A DNA stretch of 56,139 nt, from the NCBI GenBank assembly GCA_017618275.1, contig JAFZUS010000001.1, positions 1 to 56,139 on the forward strand, read 5' to 3'. This DNA comes from Prevotella sp. (GTDB lineage Bacteria > Bacteroidota > Bacteroidia > Bacteroidales > Bacteroidaceae). A program made the position numbers and the translations under genes. The first letter of the stretch is position 1. The number at the start of each line of letters is the position of its first letter. This document shows, piece by piece, positions 1-8,108 of the stretch. The notes beneath the pieces were generated by a model. That model saw only the letters and a program-made list of their open reading frames with translations. It was not told the DNA's origin and searched no databases.

Positions 1-115
1 CGAATTCCACTGTGTCATTCGTCTTTGCTGTGGACTTCGAGAGGAACATATCGCCGTTGGACATGTCCTTGAACACGACGGGGCGATAGTTTTCTGGATG
101 AATTCCTTTTTTCAT
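1..115 (-). CDS. rpmE2: 50S ribosomal protein L31 type B, 3' end cut by window edge
   Basis: The minus-strand frame starting at the ATG at 115 reads [20 protein letters not shown] and continues to the window edge, giving 38 codons. The opening [16 protein letters not shown] and the following block around F-L-S-K-S-T are characteristic of L31 type B (RpmE2), a component of the large ribosomal subunit. Only about the first half of the usual ~80-residue protein is present. It is transcribed away from the neighbouring exported phosphatase-fold gene from its own promoter about 125 bases upstream. Identification is by recognised sequence; no frame disruption is seen. Confidence 0.93.
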   Translation of the reverse strand, partial: MKKGIHPENYRPVVFKDMSNGDMFLSKSTAKTNDTVEF

Positions 116-240
116 TTTGAGTTAAAATATTAATGTTTAAATACTATTTGCGCATAAAGCGGGTGCAATTACCGTGCAAGCCGAATGCAGAAAGTTTGCT
201 TTTTGCTGAGGTGCAGCCGGTATTAGCGCGAAATCGCGTG

Positions 241-248
241 CAAAGGTA
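241..248 (-). promoter_or_regulatory. Bacteroidetes -7 promoter element for rpmE2
   Basis: On the minus strand this reads TACCTTTG, matching the Bacteroidetes -7 consensus TAnnTTTG. A TTTG at 272-269 lies 24 bases upstream, the usual -33 position. Transcription would begin near 234 and leave a 5' leader of about 120 bases before rpmE2, long for this genome. Confidence 0.7.
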
Positions 249-291
249 CGAAGATTTTTTGAATTTTGCAAATAGTTTCGAAAAAAAATAG

Positions 292-299
292 TATCTTTG
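292..299 (+). promoter_or_regulatory. -7 promoter element for the exported phosphatase-fold gene and udk
   Basis: TATCTTTG matches TAnnTTTG and sits 21 bases before the ATG at 321. I see no good -33 match at the expected distance. It probably drives the two-gene unit that includes udk. Confidence 0.6.
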
Positions 300-320
300 C
301 ACCAATAAAACTTATTTCAT

Positions 321-1370
321 ATGAAAAAATCAGATTTGTTACTGCTAACAATGCTCCTGTTTCTGGGCATAAGACCCACTATGGCGCAGCAGAAGACATT
401 CTCCGTCTATGCCATTGGGTTTTATAATCTGGAGAACTTGTTTGACACCTGCCATGATGCAGGCAAGAACGACTACGAGTATTTGCCAGATGGTACCAAC
501 AAATGGACGGGGATGAAGTACACCCATAAGTTGCGCAACATGGCGCGCGTGCTCTCGGAGATGGGTACGGACAAGTTGCCGAAGGTCGGTTGTGCCGCCA
601 TCGGAGTGGCAGAGGTGGAGAATGCCAAGTGTCTGCAAGACCTCTGCAACCAAGAGCCGCTGAAGGAGAAGAACTTCCAGTTCGTGCACGTTGAGGGCCC
701 GGATCAGCGTGGTGTTGACTGTGCCCTGCTTTACAATCCCTCTTTGTTTTCCGTCCGTCATGTCAAACTCATACCTTATATATATAGGTTACCGCAGGAT
801 TCGCTCAAGGCCACCCGTGGCTTTCTGGTGGTAAGCGGTACGATGGCTGATGAGCATGTGACCATCATTGTCAACCACCTGCCTTCGCGTGGTGCCACCT
901 CCTTCTATCGGGAGGAAGGCGGTTCACAGTTGAAGATGGTGAAAGACTCGCTGATAGCCGATGATCCCCATGTGAAACTGTTGATCATGGGCGATATGAA
1001 CGATGACCCGCAGGATGCCTCGATGGCGAAGTGTCTTGGTGCCAAGCGTAAGATCAAGGATGTGGGTGACGGCGACCTGTATAATCCCTGGTGGGATGTG
1101 CTCGCCTCGGGCACGGGTACGCTGATGTATAATGGTGCCTGGAACCTCTTTGACCAGATTATTCTCTCGCCTTCGCTCCTTGACCGTGAAAAGAAGGACT
1201 ACTCTTCGTTGAAACTCTTCTCACACCAGATATTCCGCAAAGACTATCTGTTCCAGAAGGATGGAAAATATAAGGGATATCCCCTGCGTACTCAAGGTGG
1301 GGGCGAATGGCTCGATGGCTATAGCGACCATCTGCCTACTATTGTCTATCTTATTAAAGCACAGAAATAA
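321..1370 (+). CDS. Exported endonuclease/exonuclease/phosphatase-family protein
   Basis: A 349-residue protein with an N-terminal signal peptide (hydrophobic residues about 5-22, ending near PTMAQQ). The endonuclease/exonuclease/phosphatase fold is supported by several motifs: FYNLENLFD near the start of the mature protein, GVAEVEN with the metal-binding Glu, VNHLPSRG, the GDMNDDP motif (GDxN) and a terminal SDHLP (SDHxP). Members cleave phosphodiesters in nucleic acids or lipids, or phosphomonoesters; the exported form is common in Bacteroidales and its substrate cannot be read from sequence. The stop codon overlaps the udk start by one base (TAATG), so the two are probably co-translated, although no functional link is obvious. 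Confidence 0.88.
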   Translation: MKKSDLLLLTMLLFLGIRPTMAQQKTFSVYAIGFYNLENLFDTCHDAGKNDYEYLPDGTNKWTGMKYTHKLRNMARVLSEMGTDKLPKVGCAAIGVAEVENAKCLQDLCNQEPLKEKNFQFVHVEGPDQRGVDCALLYNPSLFSVRHVKLIPYIYRLPQDSLKATRGFLVVSGTMADEHVTIIVNHLPSRGATSFYREEGGSQLKMVKDSLIADDPHVKLLIMGDMNDDPQDASMAKCLGAKRKIKDVGDGDLYNPWWDVLASGTGTLMYNGAWNLFDQIILSPSLLDREKKDYSSLKLFSHQIFRKDYLFQKDGKYKGYPLRTQGGGEWLDGYSDHLPTIVYLIKAQK

Positions 1371-2008
1371 TGATTATTATCGGAATCGCTGGCGGATCAG
1401 GTTCCGGCAAGACCACCGTCGTGAAGCGTATTGCCAAAGCGCTGCCACCCCATTGCGCGGCCGTTATCCCGTTGGATTCCTATTACAACGATACGTCGGA
1501 TCTCACTGATGAGGAGCGGAAAGCCATCAATTTCGACCATCCTGATGCCTTCGACTGGAAACTGTTGACGGAACAGATTAAGAAACTGAAGAACGGCGAG
1601 GCCATTGAGCAGCCCACTTATTCGTATGTGCTCTCGAACCGTCTGCCGGAAACCGTCCATGTAGAGCCGAAGCCTGTGATTATCCTCGAGGGTATCATGA
1701 CGCTGCACCACAAGAAACTGCGTGACATGATGGATCTGAAGATCTTTGTGGATACGGACAGTGACGTGCGTCTGATACGAAATATCCGTCGTGACGTGGT
1801 GGAGCGCGGACGCACCGTTGACATGGTGCTCGACCACTACGAGAACGATGTAAAGCCTATGCATGAGCAGTTTATCGAACCCACGAAGAAATTTGCAGAT
1901 ATGATTATTCCTTGGGGCGGTGACAACAAGCGCGGCATAGATATCCTCAGATCATACATCCAAGGATTCTCGGAAGAGGTTAAGGAAGAAATGAAGCAGG
2001 GGCGTTAG
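1370..2008 (+). CDS. udk: Uridine kinase
   Basis: A 212-residue P-loop kinase of the uridine kinase family, which phosphorylates uridine and cytidine to UMP and CMP in pyrimidine salvage in the cytoplasm. The Walker A loop GGSGSGKT lies at residues 8-15. PLDSYYND and FDHPDAFDW, which contribute to nucleoside binding in this family, follow, as does the IILEGIM stretch. Length is normal for Udk. The start is fixed by the one-base overlap with the upstream gene. The 3' end overlaps the convergent DUF308 gene by 29 bases. Confidence 0.95.
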   Translation: MIIIGIAGGSGSGKTTVVKRIAKALPPHCAAVIPLDSYYNDTSDLTDEERKAINFDHPDAFDWKLLTEQIKKLKNGEAIEQPTYSYVLSNRLPETVHVEPKPVIILEGIMTLHHKKLRDMMDLKIFVDTDSDVRLIRNIRRDVVERGRTVDMVLDHYENDVKPMHEQFIEPTKKFADMIIPWGGDNKRGIDILRSYIQGFSEEVKEEMKQGR

Positions 2009-2681
2009 TGTCCTCTTGCGACGTTTCCTCTTTGGGCGTTTCGGGGAGGTCTTCCTTGATTTCCTCGGCCATGGGAATCTCCTGAGTCTTGGCGAACTTG
2101 CGCTTCTCATTGTGGATCTTTATGGCGTTGATGAGTTCTGTGACACCATAAAGCAGGGTACACCAGCCAAGAATAAGCATTGCCATTGCTGGAGGATCCA
2201 TCGGACGGATAATCACGTAAAGTCCAGTGAGCAGGATCAAGCATGGTAATATCCAGTAGCCGAAGCCTACCTTGCCGAAATGACGGGCACTGAGCAGGTT
2301 CATGAACTGGTTGACGGCTCCCAGTACGAGGATGCCGCCGATGATATACATCAGGGCTGTGACAAAGATGTTGGGGGTGAGAGCCAGGAGTAATCCGAGA
2401 ATGGCACTTCCGACACCCACGATGGGGAAGGTGGGCTTGGGTATGGCTATGCGCTGTCCTTCGGCATCGGTGATATAGGCACCACCTGGAAGCGACTCCT
2501 GTTTGGAATACTGACGAAGGGAGTGATAGTATACCACCATCGAGATGATGCCAGAAAGCAGGAACAGTACGCCGATGGCAACGGTAATCCAGGTGACCGT
2601 ATTGTCGGGGTACTTGATCAGCATGATACCGATGGCAATGGCACAGATGGCGCGGAAAACGGAACTCTGTAGTATCTTCAT
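1980..2681 (-). CDS. DUF308 (HdeD-like) membrane protein
   Basis: A 233-residue protein with about six hydrophobic segments over residues 10-180 and a charged, Glu/Pro/Thr-rich C-terminal tail of roughly 50 residues. The repeated pattern of membrane segments with Gly-rich turns (GVLFLLSGI, IGGILVLGAV, LGWCTLLYGVTELI) matches DUF308/HdeD proteins, which are linked to acid resistance in enterobacteria but are uncharacterised in Bacteroidetes. It is a single gene facing udk, and the two 3' ends overlap by 29 bases. The hydrophobic core is clear, the family call is by recognition, and the function is unknown. Confidence 0.82.
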   Translation of the reverse strand: MKILQSSVFRAICAIAIGIMLIKYPDNTVTWITVAIGVLFLLSGIISMVVYYHSLRQYSKQESLPGGAYITDAEGQRIAIPKPTFPIVGVGSAILGLLLALTPNIFVTALMYIIGGILVLGAVNQFMNLLSARHFGKVGFGYWILPCLILLTGLYVIIRPMDPPAMAMLILGWCTLLYGVTELINAIKIHNEKRKFAKTQEIPMAEEIKEDLPETPKEETSQEDTNAPASFLP

Positions 2682-2749
2682 ATCGTTAAAGTTTTCAAGT
2701 TTGATGTTGCAAATTTAGTAAAATAACGTGATATTCGCAAATAAATTGC

Positions 2750-2757
2750 TATTTTTG
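2750..2757 (+). promoter_or_regulatory. -7 promoter element for the histidine phosphatase gene
   Basis: TATTTTTG matches TAnnTTTG. It lies 18 bases before the ATG at 2776 and downstream of an in-frame ATG at 2728, so it argues that the upstream ATG is not the start. Confidence 0.6.
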
Positions 2758-2775
2758 CAGCAAAAATGTGAAAAT

Positions 2776-3282
2776 ATGACCACATTATACCTCGTCAGAC
2801 ATGGAGAAACGGTTGATAATGTCAACCAGATCATGCAAGGACAGACACAAGGGCGGTTGACGGAAAACGGAATCCGACAGGCGCAGGAGGTCAGAGATAT
2901 GATGGCTACTGAAGACTTTGCCGCCATCATAGCCAGCGACCTGAAACGTTCAGTGGATACCGCGAGAATCATTGCAGAACCCCATCAAATGGAGGTGGTT
3001 CAGACACCCCTGTTACGGGAAAGGGATTGGGGCGGTTTCACAGGACGATATATCCCTGACCTGAAAGGCGAGACATGGCCAGATGACATAGAGACATTAG
3101 AAAACCTTCTTTCCCGGGCAGGCGAATTCATCGCCTTTGTCAAGAAGACTTTTCCAGGAAAGAAGGTGCTGGCCGTGGGACATGGCATTATCAATAAAGC
3201 CATCCAGGCAGTATATTATGGAAAACAGATGAGCGAGGTTCAAAAGATGACCAACGCCGAGGTCAGAATACTCGAACTCTAA
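2776..3282 (+). CDS. Histidine phosphatase family protein (phosphoglycerate mutase-like)
   Basis: A 168-residue member of the histidine phosphatase superfamily. The start at 2776 is preferred because the promoter lies between it and the upstream in-frame ATG. The protein opens with TTLYLVRHGET, where the RHG histidine is the phospho-acceptor; the second catalytic histidine is in AVGHGII, and IIASDLKRSVDTA matches the conserved SDLxRxxxTA block. The superfamily includes phosphoglycerate mutases, alpha-ribazole phosphatase CobC and sugar phosphatases; the substrate cannot be assigned here. It stands alone and converges with the following gene, with only nine bases between the stops. Confidence 0.88.
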   Translation: MTTLYLVRHGETVDNVNQIMQGQTQGRLTENGIRQAQEVRDMMATEDFAAIIASDLKRSVDTARIIAEPHQMEVVQTPLLRERDWGGFTGRYIPDLKGETWPDDIETLENLLSRAGEFIAFVKKTFPGKKVLAVGHGIINKAIQAVYYGKQMSEVQKMTNAEVRILEL

Positions 3283-3291
3283 ACAGACGTA

Positions 3292-4317
3292 TTATCTACG
3301 GCCTCCGAAGTGTCCGCCACTACTGCGTGAGGAGCCTCCGCTATGAGAGGAACTGCTGCTGCGCGATGGGCTTGCACTGCTGGATGATGCACTGCTGCGG
3401 GTGCTGCTGCGCGAAACCCCACTGCTACTGCTGTGAGATTGTGACCTGCTGCCACCAAACGTACCGTTGCTGTTGCTGGTGCGGTTCGGAGTCGTGGTGA
3501 CACGCGACGGTGTGTTCTCGCTGCGGTTAGGAGTTGTGGTGACACGCGACGGTGTGGTCTCACTGCGGTTAGGAGTCGTGGTGACACGCGACGGCCTGTT
3601 GTTTTCATTGCGATTTAGTGTCGTCGTGGTCGGACGTGTATTCTCTCTGCGAGAACCGCTGAACGTACCTTGTCTGTTCTCGGTTCTTCCACCGCGATTG
3701 TTCTCAATCCTGTTGCCACGATTGTTCTCAATCCTTCTTCCGCCACGATCGGGAGATCCCGTTATGCGGGTAGAACTGTTGCGATTGTTGCGGAAGTCAC
3801 CGCGATCCCAGCGGTCATGCATACCGACATGCTCTTTTCTTGGAGCGCGGAAATGCTCTCTGCGTCCGTAGTAGTAGCCACGGTCGCCATGAATATGCCA
3901 TGCATGACCTCCACGATAAGTGGCGTAGAAAACAGGGCGACCGAAGAAGAAGTAGTCACGATGCGGATAGCGGGCATAGATGCCAAAGTGCCAGTAGCCA
4001 GCCTCCCAATAAAGTGGACGATAGAAATAGGTGGCTGCGATATAAGCCTGCCACTGCCAGTCGTACAGGATATAACTCAGGTCGAGGTTGCGGCGCTCCC
4101 AATAGGTGCCGAACACATCAGCGCGACCTGTCACTCCCATCAGATAGTCGAGGTTGATTTCATAGCATGCCTCGTACTGCTCGTCGGTGAGATTAAGTTC
4201 GTAAGCCATCTTATCAGTCAGGAACAAAGCCTCGTTACGGGCCTGCTCGAAACTCATTGCATTTGCTGAAACCGTCATGGTCAGCATTGCGATCAGGGTC
4301 ATCATCATCTTTTTCAT
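3292..4317 (-). CDS. Secreted repeat-rich hypothetical protein
   Basis: A 341-residue protein with a signal peptide (about residues 1-20, ending SANAM). The N-terminal third is ordered, with a helical stretch around LTDKMAYELNLTDEQYEACYEIN followed by an unusually aromatic region rich in Tyr, Trp, Phe and His. From about residue 160 on it becomes low complexity: Arg/Asn-rich, then three 14-residue repeats of the form PSRVTTTPNRSE, then a Ser-rich tail ending in GGHFGGRR. I do not recognise a named family. The composition suggests an extracytoplasmic, perhaps surface or matrix protein, but that is inference. It is monocistronic and divergent from the Wzi-like gene. Confidence 0.75.
   Translation of the reverse strand: MKKMMMTLIAMLTMTVSANAMSFEQARNEALFLTDKMAYELNLTDEQYEACYEINLDYLMGVTGRADVFGTYWERRNLDLSYILYDWQWQAYIAATYFYRPLYWEAGYWHFGIYARYPHRDYFFFGRPVFYATYRGGHAWHIHGDRGYYYGRREHFRAPRKEHVGMHDRWDRGDFRNNRNSSTRITGSPDRGGRRIENNRGNRIENNRGGRTENRQGTFSGSRRENTRPTTTTLNRNENNRPSRVTTTPNRSETTPSRVTTTPNRSENTPSRVTTTPNRTSNSNGTFGGSRSQSHSSSSGVSRSSTRSSASSSSASPSRSSSSSHSGGSSRSSGGHFGGRR
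3494..3619 (-). repeat. Three 42-bp in-frame tandem repeats
   Basis: On the plus strand the phrase gtggtgacacgcgacgg recurs at 3494, 3536 and 3578, a period of 42 bases. It encodes 14-residue units beginning PSRVTTTPNRSE in the secreted protein on the minus strand. The third copy diverges after about 17 bases. A shorter near-repeat (gccacgattgttctcaatc) occurs around 3715-3735. Confidence 0.85.
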
Positions 4318-4460
4318 AATCGTACGTATTTTAATTGTTCGACATACTTTTTTCTAATTCACGATGCAAAGTAACGGCTTTTTTCGCACGTTTGCAAAGG
4401 AAAAACCCTAAATAGGGCGGGGAATTTCCCTATAGTTGATGATTTTTGGAGAAAAAGATG

Positions 4461-4468
4461 TACCTTTG
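4461..4468 (+). promoter_or_regulatory. -7 promoter element for the Wzi-like gene
   Basis: TACCTTTG matches TAnnTTTG, with TTG at 4436-4438 near the -33 position. It sits 29 bases before the ATG at 4497. Confidence 0.6.
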
Positions 4469-4496
4469 CAGCCAATAATGACGGAATGATGTCTGT

Positions 4497-5996
4497 ATGA
4501 AGAGAATTCTCATTGGTATCATAGCAGTGGTGTTATATGGTCAGGGGCGGTCGCAGGATTCCTTATCGACACGCCTGACCTACGAACTGACAACAGAGAC
4601 ATCAGTGGGAACAGGCGATTACAATGCTTTCTATCTGACAGCCAACCGACACCATGCATTGGGAACGCGTGCCAATACGGCCAGTTTTCGTGGTGCCCTC
4701 CATGTGGAACATCCATTGGCAGATGATTGGCTGTTGTCTGGTGCTGTGGACGGCATTGCCAGTGTGCATGCCGACCACCGGGCTTACATGCAACAATGTT
4801 ACGTCAATCTGTCGTATAAGTCATTCCATCTGGAAGTTGGCAGTCGCGAAATCCCGCAGGTGTTACGCGACAACCTGCTTTCCACTGGTTCTTTCACTAA
4901 GGGTACTAATGCGAAGCCTATCCCTCAGGTGTGTTTGGGTACCAACGGCTTCTGGACAGTACCGTTTACGAAAGAATGGATCCAAGTCAATTTCGATTTT
5001 GGCTACGGTAAGTTCCTCGACAGCGACTATCATGAGGCCGCTTCATATATTGACGGCAGGCTTGCCTCTGCGTATGTGAAAGATGCCATATACCATCAGA
5101 AACACCTGTATATTCGCAGTAATCCTGAGAAACCGCTCTTTGTGACGGTGGGCATAGAGCATGCCGTACAGTTTGGCGGTACCAGTTACCTCATGGATCA
5201 TGATGAACTGAGGGTGAAGAAAAAGTCTGCGAAATTGAAAGATTTCTGGGATGTGATACTGCCCTTGGGTGACAGCAACTATTTTGAGCACGACGATTCC
5301 TGGGAAGACTGGATCTTTGGCAATCACTTGGGTTCGATGACCTGTCAGATAGGGTGGAACATCAACCGTCAGCATCAGGTGCAGGCTTATCTTGACAATC
5401 CCTTCGAAGATGGCTCGGGCATGCGCAAGGGCAATGGCTGGGATGGTATCTGGGGCTTGCAGTATAATAACAGGGATTCAGGTATGCAGGTGCTACGTGG
5501 GGCCGTGTTCGAATATGTCCAAACCACTAACCAAGGGGGACCGTTACACTGGGATAGCGGTGATTACCCGGAACCGATACGCAGTCAGATTACAGATTAT
5601 GTGACAGGCAACGACAATTACTACAATCACGGCATCTACGGCAGTTATGTGTATTACGGCATGACACCCGGCAATCCGCTCATCACTTCACCTATATATA
5701 ATAAGGATGGCAAAGCGACCTATACCGATAACCGTATCAAGGCCTGGCATCTGGGTGTCAATGGCGAGGTCACAGAACGCCTGTCTTACCTTGTTAAGGG
5801 CTCCTATCGTGAAGGGTGGGGCACTTATGTTTTCCCATTGGCTGTAAAGCATCACTCTTTCGATGCCTTGTTTCAGGCTGATTACGTTGATGGCCCTTGG
5901 CACATCAGTGCAGCATTTGCCTTTGACAAGGGTAATATCTATGGTGACTGTTCTACGTTTAATTTCAAGATAGGCTATCATGGTAAGATTCTTTAA
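4497..5996 (+). CDS. Capsule assembly Wzi-family outer-membrane protein
   Basis: A 499-residue exported protein (signal peptide about residues 1-19, ending GRSQ) with the alternating polar/aromatic strand pattern of a beta-barrel running to the C terminus. Features recognised from the Bacteroidetes Wzi family include the TANRHHALGTRANTASFRG segment after the first strand, LEVGSREI, HEAASYIDG and a final FNFKIGYHG strand. Wzi in Escherichia coli is an outer-membrane lectin that anchors group 1 capsule to the cell surface; that role here is by family only. It precedes two polysaccharide loci, which fits. The next gene starts 17 bases before this one ends. Confidence 0.78.
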   Translation: MKRILIGIIAVVLYGQGRSQDSLSTRLTYELTTETSVGTGDYNAFYLTANRHHALGTRANTASFRGALHVEHPLADDWLLSGAVDGIASVHADHRAYMQQCYVNLSYKSFHLEVGSREIPQVLRDNLLSTGSFTKGTNAKPIPQVCLGTNGFWTVPFTKEWIQVNFDFGYGKFLDSDYHEAASYIDGRLASAYVKDAIYHQKHLYIRSNPEKPLFVTVGIEHAVQFGGTSYLMDHDELRVKKKSAKLKDFWDVILPLGDSNYFEHDDSWEDWIFGNHLGSMTCQIGWNINRQHQVQAYLDNPFEDGSGMRKGNGWDGIWGLQYNNRDSGMQVLRGAVFEYVQTTNQGGPLHWDSGDYPEPIRSQITDYVTGNDNYYNHGIYGSYVYYGMTPGNPLITSPIYNKDGKATYTDNRIKAWHLGVNGEVTERLSYLVKGSYREGWGTYVFPLAVKHHSFDALFQADYVDGPWHISAAFAFDKGNIYGDCSTFNFKIGYHGKIL

Positions 5997-6360
5997 GTCA
6001 TCTGTCTTTCTGCTCTGTATGCTGCTATTGTCCTCCTGTCAGGAAGGTGGTGAGGCAGGCGACCTGTTCGGACAGTGGCGTTTGGATGGTCATGACACTC
6101 AGTATATCAGTTTCTCCGGATCGTTGACGCTCTTGAGGAGTACTGATGAAACAGAGGTGTTCGGAAACTTCCAGCATGTCGGCGACAGTCTTTTCATCCA
6201 GTGCTATTCCATCGAAGCCCTGCCCTTGGACACCCTTGTCGTAGAACACACCTTCGGCTTCAAACCCTTCAACAATATCCGTCTTAGGATAGAAGACCTC
6301 AATTCCGACCATCTCGTGCTTAGCAAGGACGGCCGGATCTGGAGTTTTTACCAATACTGA
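5980..6360 (+). CDS. Small lipoprotein, lipocalin-like
   Basis: A 126-residue predicted lipoprotein: a hydrophobic leader is followed by the lipobox LLSSC with the acylated Cys at residue 20. The mature part begins GDLFGQWRLDG and consists of short alternating strands, resembling the small lipocalin-like lipoproteins common in Bacteroidales. Its start lies 17 bases inside the Wzi-like gene, so the two are almost certainly co-transcribed and perhaps translationally coupled. This makes it a candidate partner in the outer membrane, which is inference from position. No catalytic motif is visible. Confidence 0.72.
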   Translation: MVRFFKSSVFLLCMLLLSSCQEGGEAGDLFGQWRLDGHDTQYISFSGSLTLLRSTDETEVFGNFQHVGDSLFIQCYSIEALPLDTLVVEHTFGFKPFNNIRLRIEDLNSDHLVLSKDGRIWSFYQY

Positions 6361-6369
6361 TTGTTTTGT

Positions 6370-7179
6370 TTATCGGAGGAATTTCAGATAGACATTTCGC
6401 CTCCAACTGCTGGGCAACATACGGATAACTGTTCGGATGGCAATATTCTGTGTCATGCGCCACCAACTGATGTAGCCTTTCTTGTAGAACGATATCTGGA
6501 GAGGAATTTCCCTGCGGGAATAGTTCCATCCACCACGCCGCCTTGCAAAATCGTCGGACATTCGAAAATAGAGTAGTGAACGTTGGATATTGTAGAACCG
6601 GCTCCCCTTTAGCATCATACGTACCCAAAGGTCATAGTCTTCTACCTGTGGTGAATGGATATAATAGCCGGCAGCCTTGACTGCCTGATGGCGGAACATC
6701 ACAGTGGGATGATTCATGGGGTTACGCTTCTTGCCGAACAGGATGATAGCCTCATGGTCTTCAGGTAACTTGCGTGTAGACAGGATATTGGAGATGTTGT
6801 CGGAGAATTCGTCTGCCCAAGAACCGACAATATCGTAATTGGGATGATTCTCCATGAATTCCACTTGGGCCTCGAAACGGTCTGGTTTGCAGATGTCATC
6901 AGCATCCATACGGGCTACCAAGTCGTAAGTACAGTGCTTCAGTCCTTCGTTGAGGGCATGACCGATACCACCGTTCTTGGGTAGTTTGACAGTCTTTAAT
7001 TCTGGATGATCCTGCTGACTCTTAACGATGATCTCATCCAATTCTGGAGTCAACGGTCCATCCTCCACCAGTATGATTTCTGTTGGTGGAAGTGTTTGAT
7101 TAAAAAGGCTGTCTAAGCATTCACGCAGGTGCTTTGGATCCTCTTTCTGATATATGGGAATTAAGACAGAAAACTCCAT
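6370..7179 (-). CDS. Glycosyltransferase family 2 (AmsE-like)
   Basis: A 269-residue GT-A fold glycosyltransferase starting MEFSVLIPIYQKEDP. The nucleotide-sugar site is marked by ILVEDGPLT and the metal-binding DxD-type motif RMDADD; VEDYDLWVRMM further on is the expected region of the catalytic base. An upstream in-frame ATG at 7251 exists, but a -7 promoter element lies at 7204-7197, so the start at 7179 is preferred. It is the last gene of polysaccharide locus 1 and may have its own promoter. The donor and acceptor sugars cannot be assigned. Confidence 0.88.
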   Translation of the reverse strand: MEFSVLIPIYQKEDPKHLRECLDSLFNQTLPPTEIILVEDGPLTPELDEIIVKSQQDHPELKTVKLPKNGGIGHALNEGLKHCTYDLVARMDADDICKPDRFEAQVEFMENHPNYDIVGSWADEFSDNISNILSTRKLPEDHEAIILFGKKRNPMNHPTVMFRHQAVKAAGYYIHSPQVEDYDLWVRMMLKGSRFYNIQRSLLYFRMSDDFARRRGGWNYSRREIPLQISFYKKGYISWWRMTQNIAIRTVIRMLPSSWRRNVYLKFLR

Positions 7180-7196
7180 ATTTTTAATTTCGGGTG

Positions 7197-7204
7197 CAAA
7201 AGTA
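7197..7204 (-). promoter_or_regulatory. Possible internal -7 promoter for the last GT2 of locus 1
   Basis: The minus strand reads TACTTTTG, matching TAnnTTTG, 18 bases before the preferred start of the GT2 gene and after the stop of the GT11 gene. Confidence 0.5.
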
Positions 7205-7235
7205 CTCAAAAAAAATGAGAAACGCTCATATTTGC

Positions 7236-8108
7236 TTAAATTCTTAACCAATTATTTGAAATTGGCGAGTGTGCATCCTTGATGTTCCACCATTTTTGGG
7301 GACTTATCACTGTTTTGTTCTTGTTTGTGTTCAGCCATGCCCCCCACCAGGAGAAGGAGGAGTTGGCGATAATCTGGTGGCGGCAGAGTGACATGAGGTG
7401 CATGTCTTGGAAACTCTTCCCACCAGTATTCCAGTCAACGAAGATGGTTTCTACCAGTCCTAACAAGGCTCCCAGGTGCTCGCGACACCAGGATGCATCA
7501 TCAGAGAAGATACAGAAGATATCGGGATTAGTTGTTTCTCTCATGCATTGGATAGCCTTTTGATAGTAATCCAGATTGCAGATGTCACGGAAGAGTTTGT
7601 CCTTCACATAGTCTCCGCGACGGATATGGATGGCGCAACTGTTCTTCTCGGTGATGAGGTTGGCAATCTCTTGATTTCGTTGATTCTCAAATGCGGGGAA
7701 CGTGAATGTCTTCAGGATGTCTTCACGGATAGCGATAAAATAATCCTCGTGTTGCCAGTAACCGTCATAATAGGTGTCGCCTTCGCGTGTCAGGGCAGTG
7801 GGTTCAAAAGCATAGTCGGCATCTTCCATAAGCATGGTCTTTCTGCAAGGCAGGATGCGACTGCCGATGCGCCATGAGATGAAGTTAGGGTAGGGATACG
7901 CCAGTTTTGCCACCTCTTTCCAGTCGGCTTCTTCGTATGTAACATCGAATGTCTTCGGAATCTCAAAGCCCCAATGCTTGTGATAGCCGTTGAAACAATG
8001 CAGATCCAACAATATCCGTTCTTGAGGGAATTGCTTGCGCAGTGCCTCATAGAGGGCAAACTGAAACATCTGGTTACCCAAACCTCCTATGACCTTGACA
8101 ATCTTCAT
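7236..8108 (-). CDS. Alpha-1,2-fucosyltransferase, GT11 family
   Basis: A 290-residue GT-B fold enzyme of family GT11, which transfers fucose from GDP-fucose, usually in an alpha-1,2 linkage to galactose. Evidence: the N-terminal GGLGNQMFQFALYEAL motif, HIRRGDYV (H161 to Y167, the GDP-fucose phosphate site), and the C-terminal SSFSWWGAWL. Length is normal. It overlaps the upstream GT2 gene by four bases (ATGA), so it is part of the same operon. Its presence suggests that the locus 1 glycan carries fucose. No GDP-fucose synthesis genes are visible in the window, so the donor must come from elsewhere. Confidence 0.93.
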   Translation of the reverse strand: MKIVKVIGGLGNQMFQFALYEALRKQFPQERILLDLHCFNGYHKHWGFEIPKTFDVTYEEADWKEVAKLAYPYPNFISWRIGSRILPCRKTMLMEDADYAFEPTALTREGDTYYDGYWQHEDYFIAIREDILKTFTFPAFENQRNQEIANLITEKNSCAIHIRRGDYVKDKLFRDICNLDYYQKAIQCMRETTNPDIFCIFSDDASWCREHLGALLGLVETIFVDWNTGGKSFQDMHLMSLCRHQIIANSSFSWWGAWLNTNKNKTVISPQKWWNIKDAHSPISNNWLRI

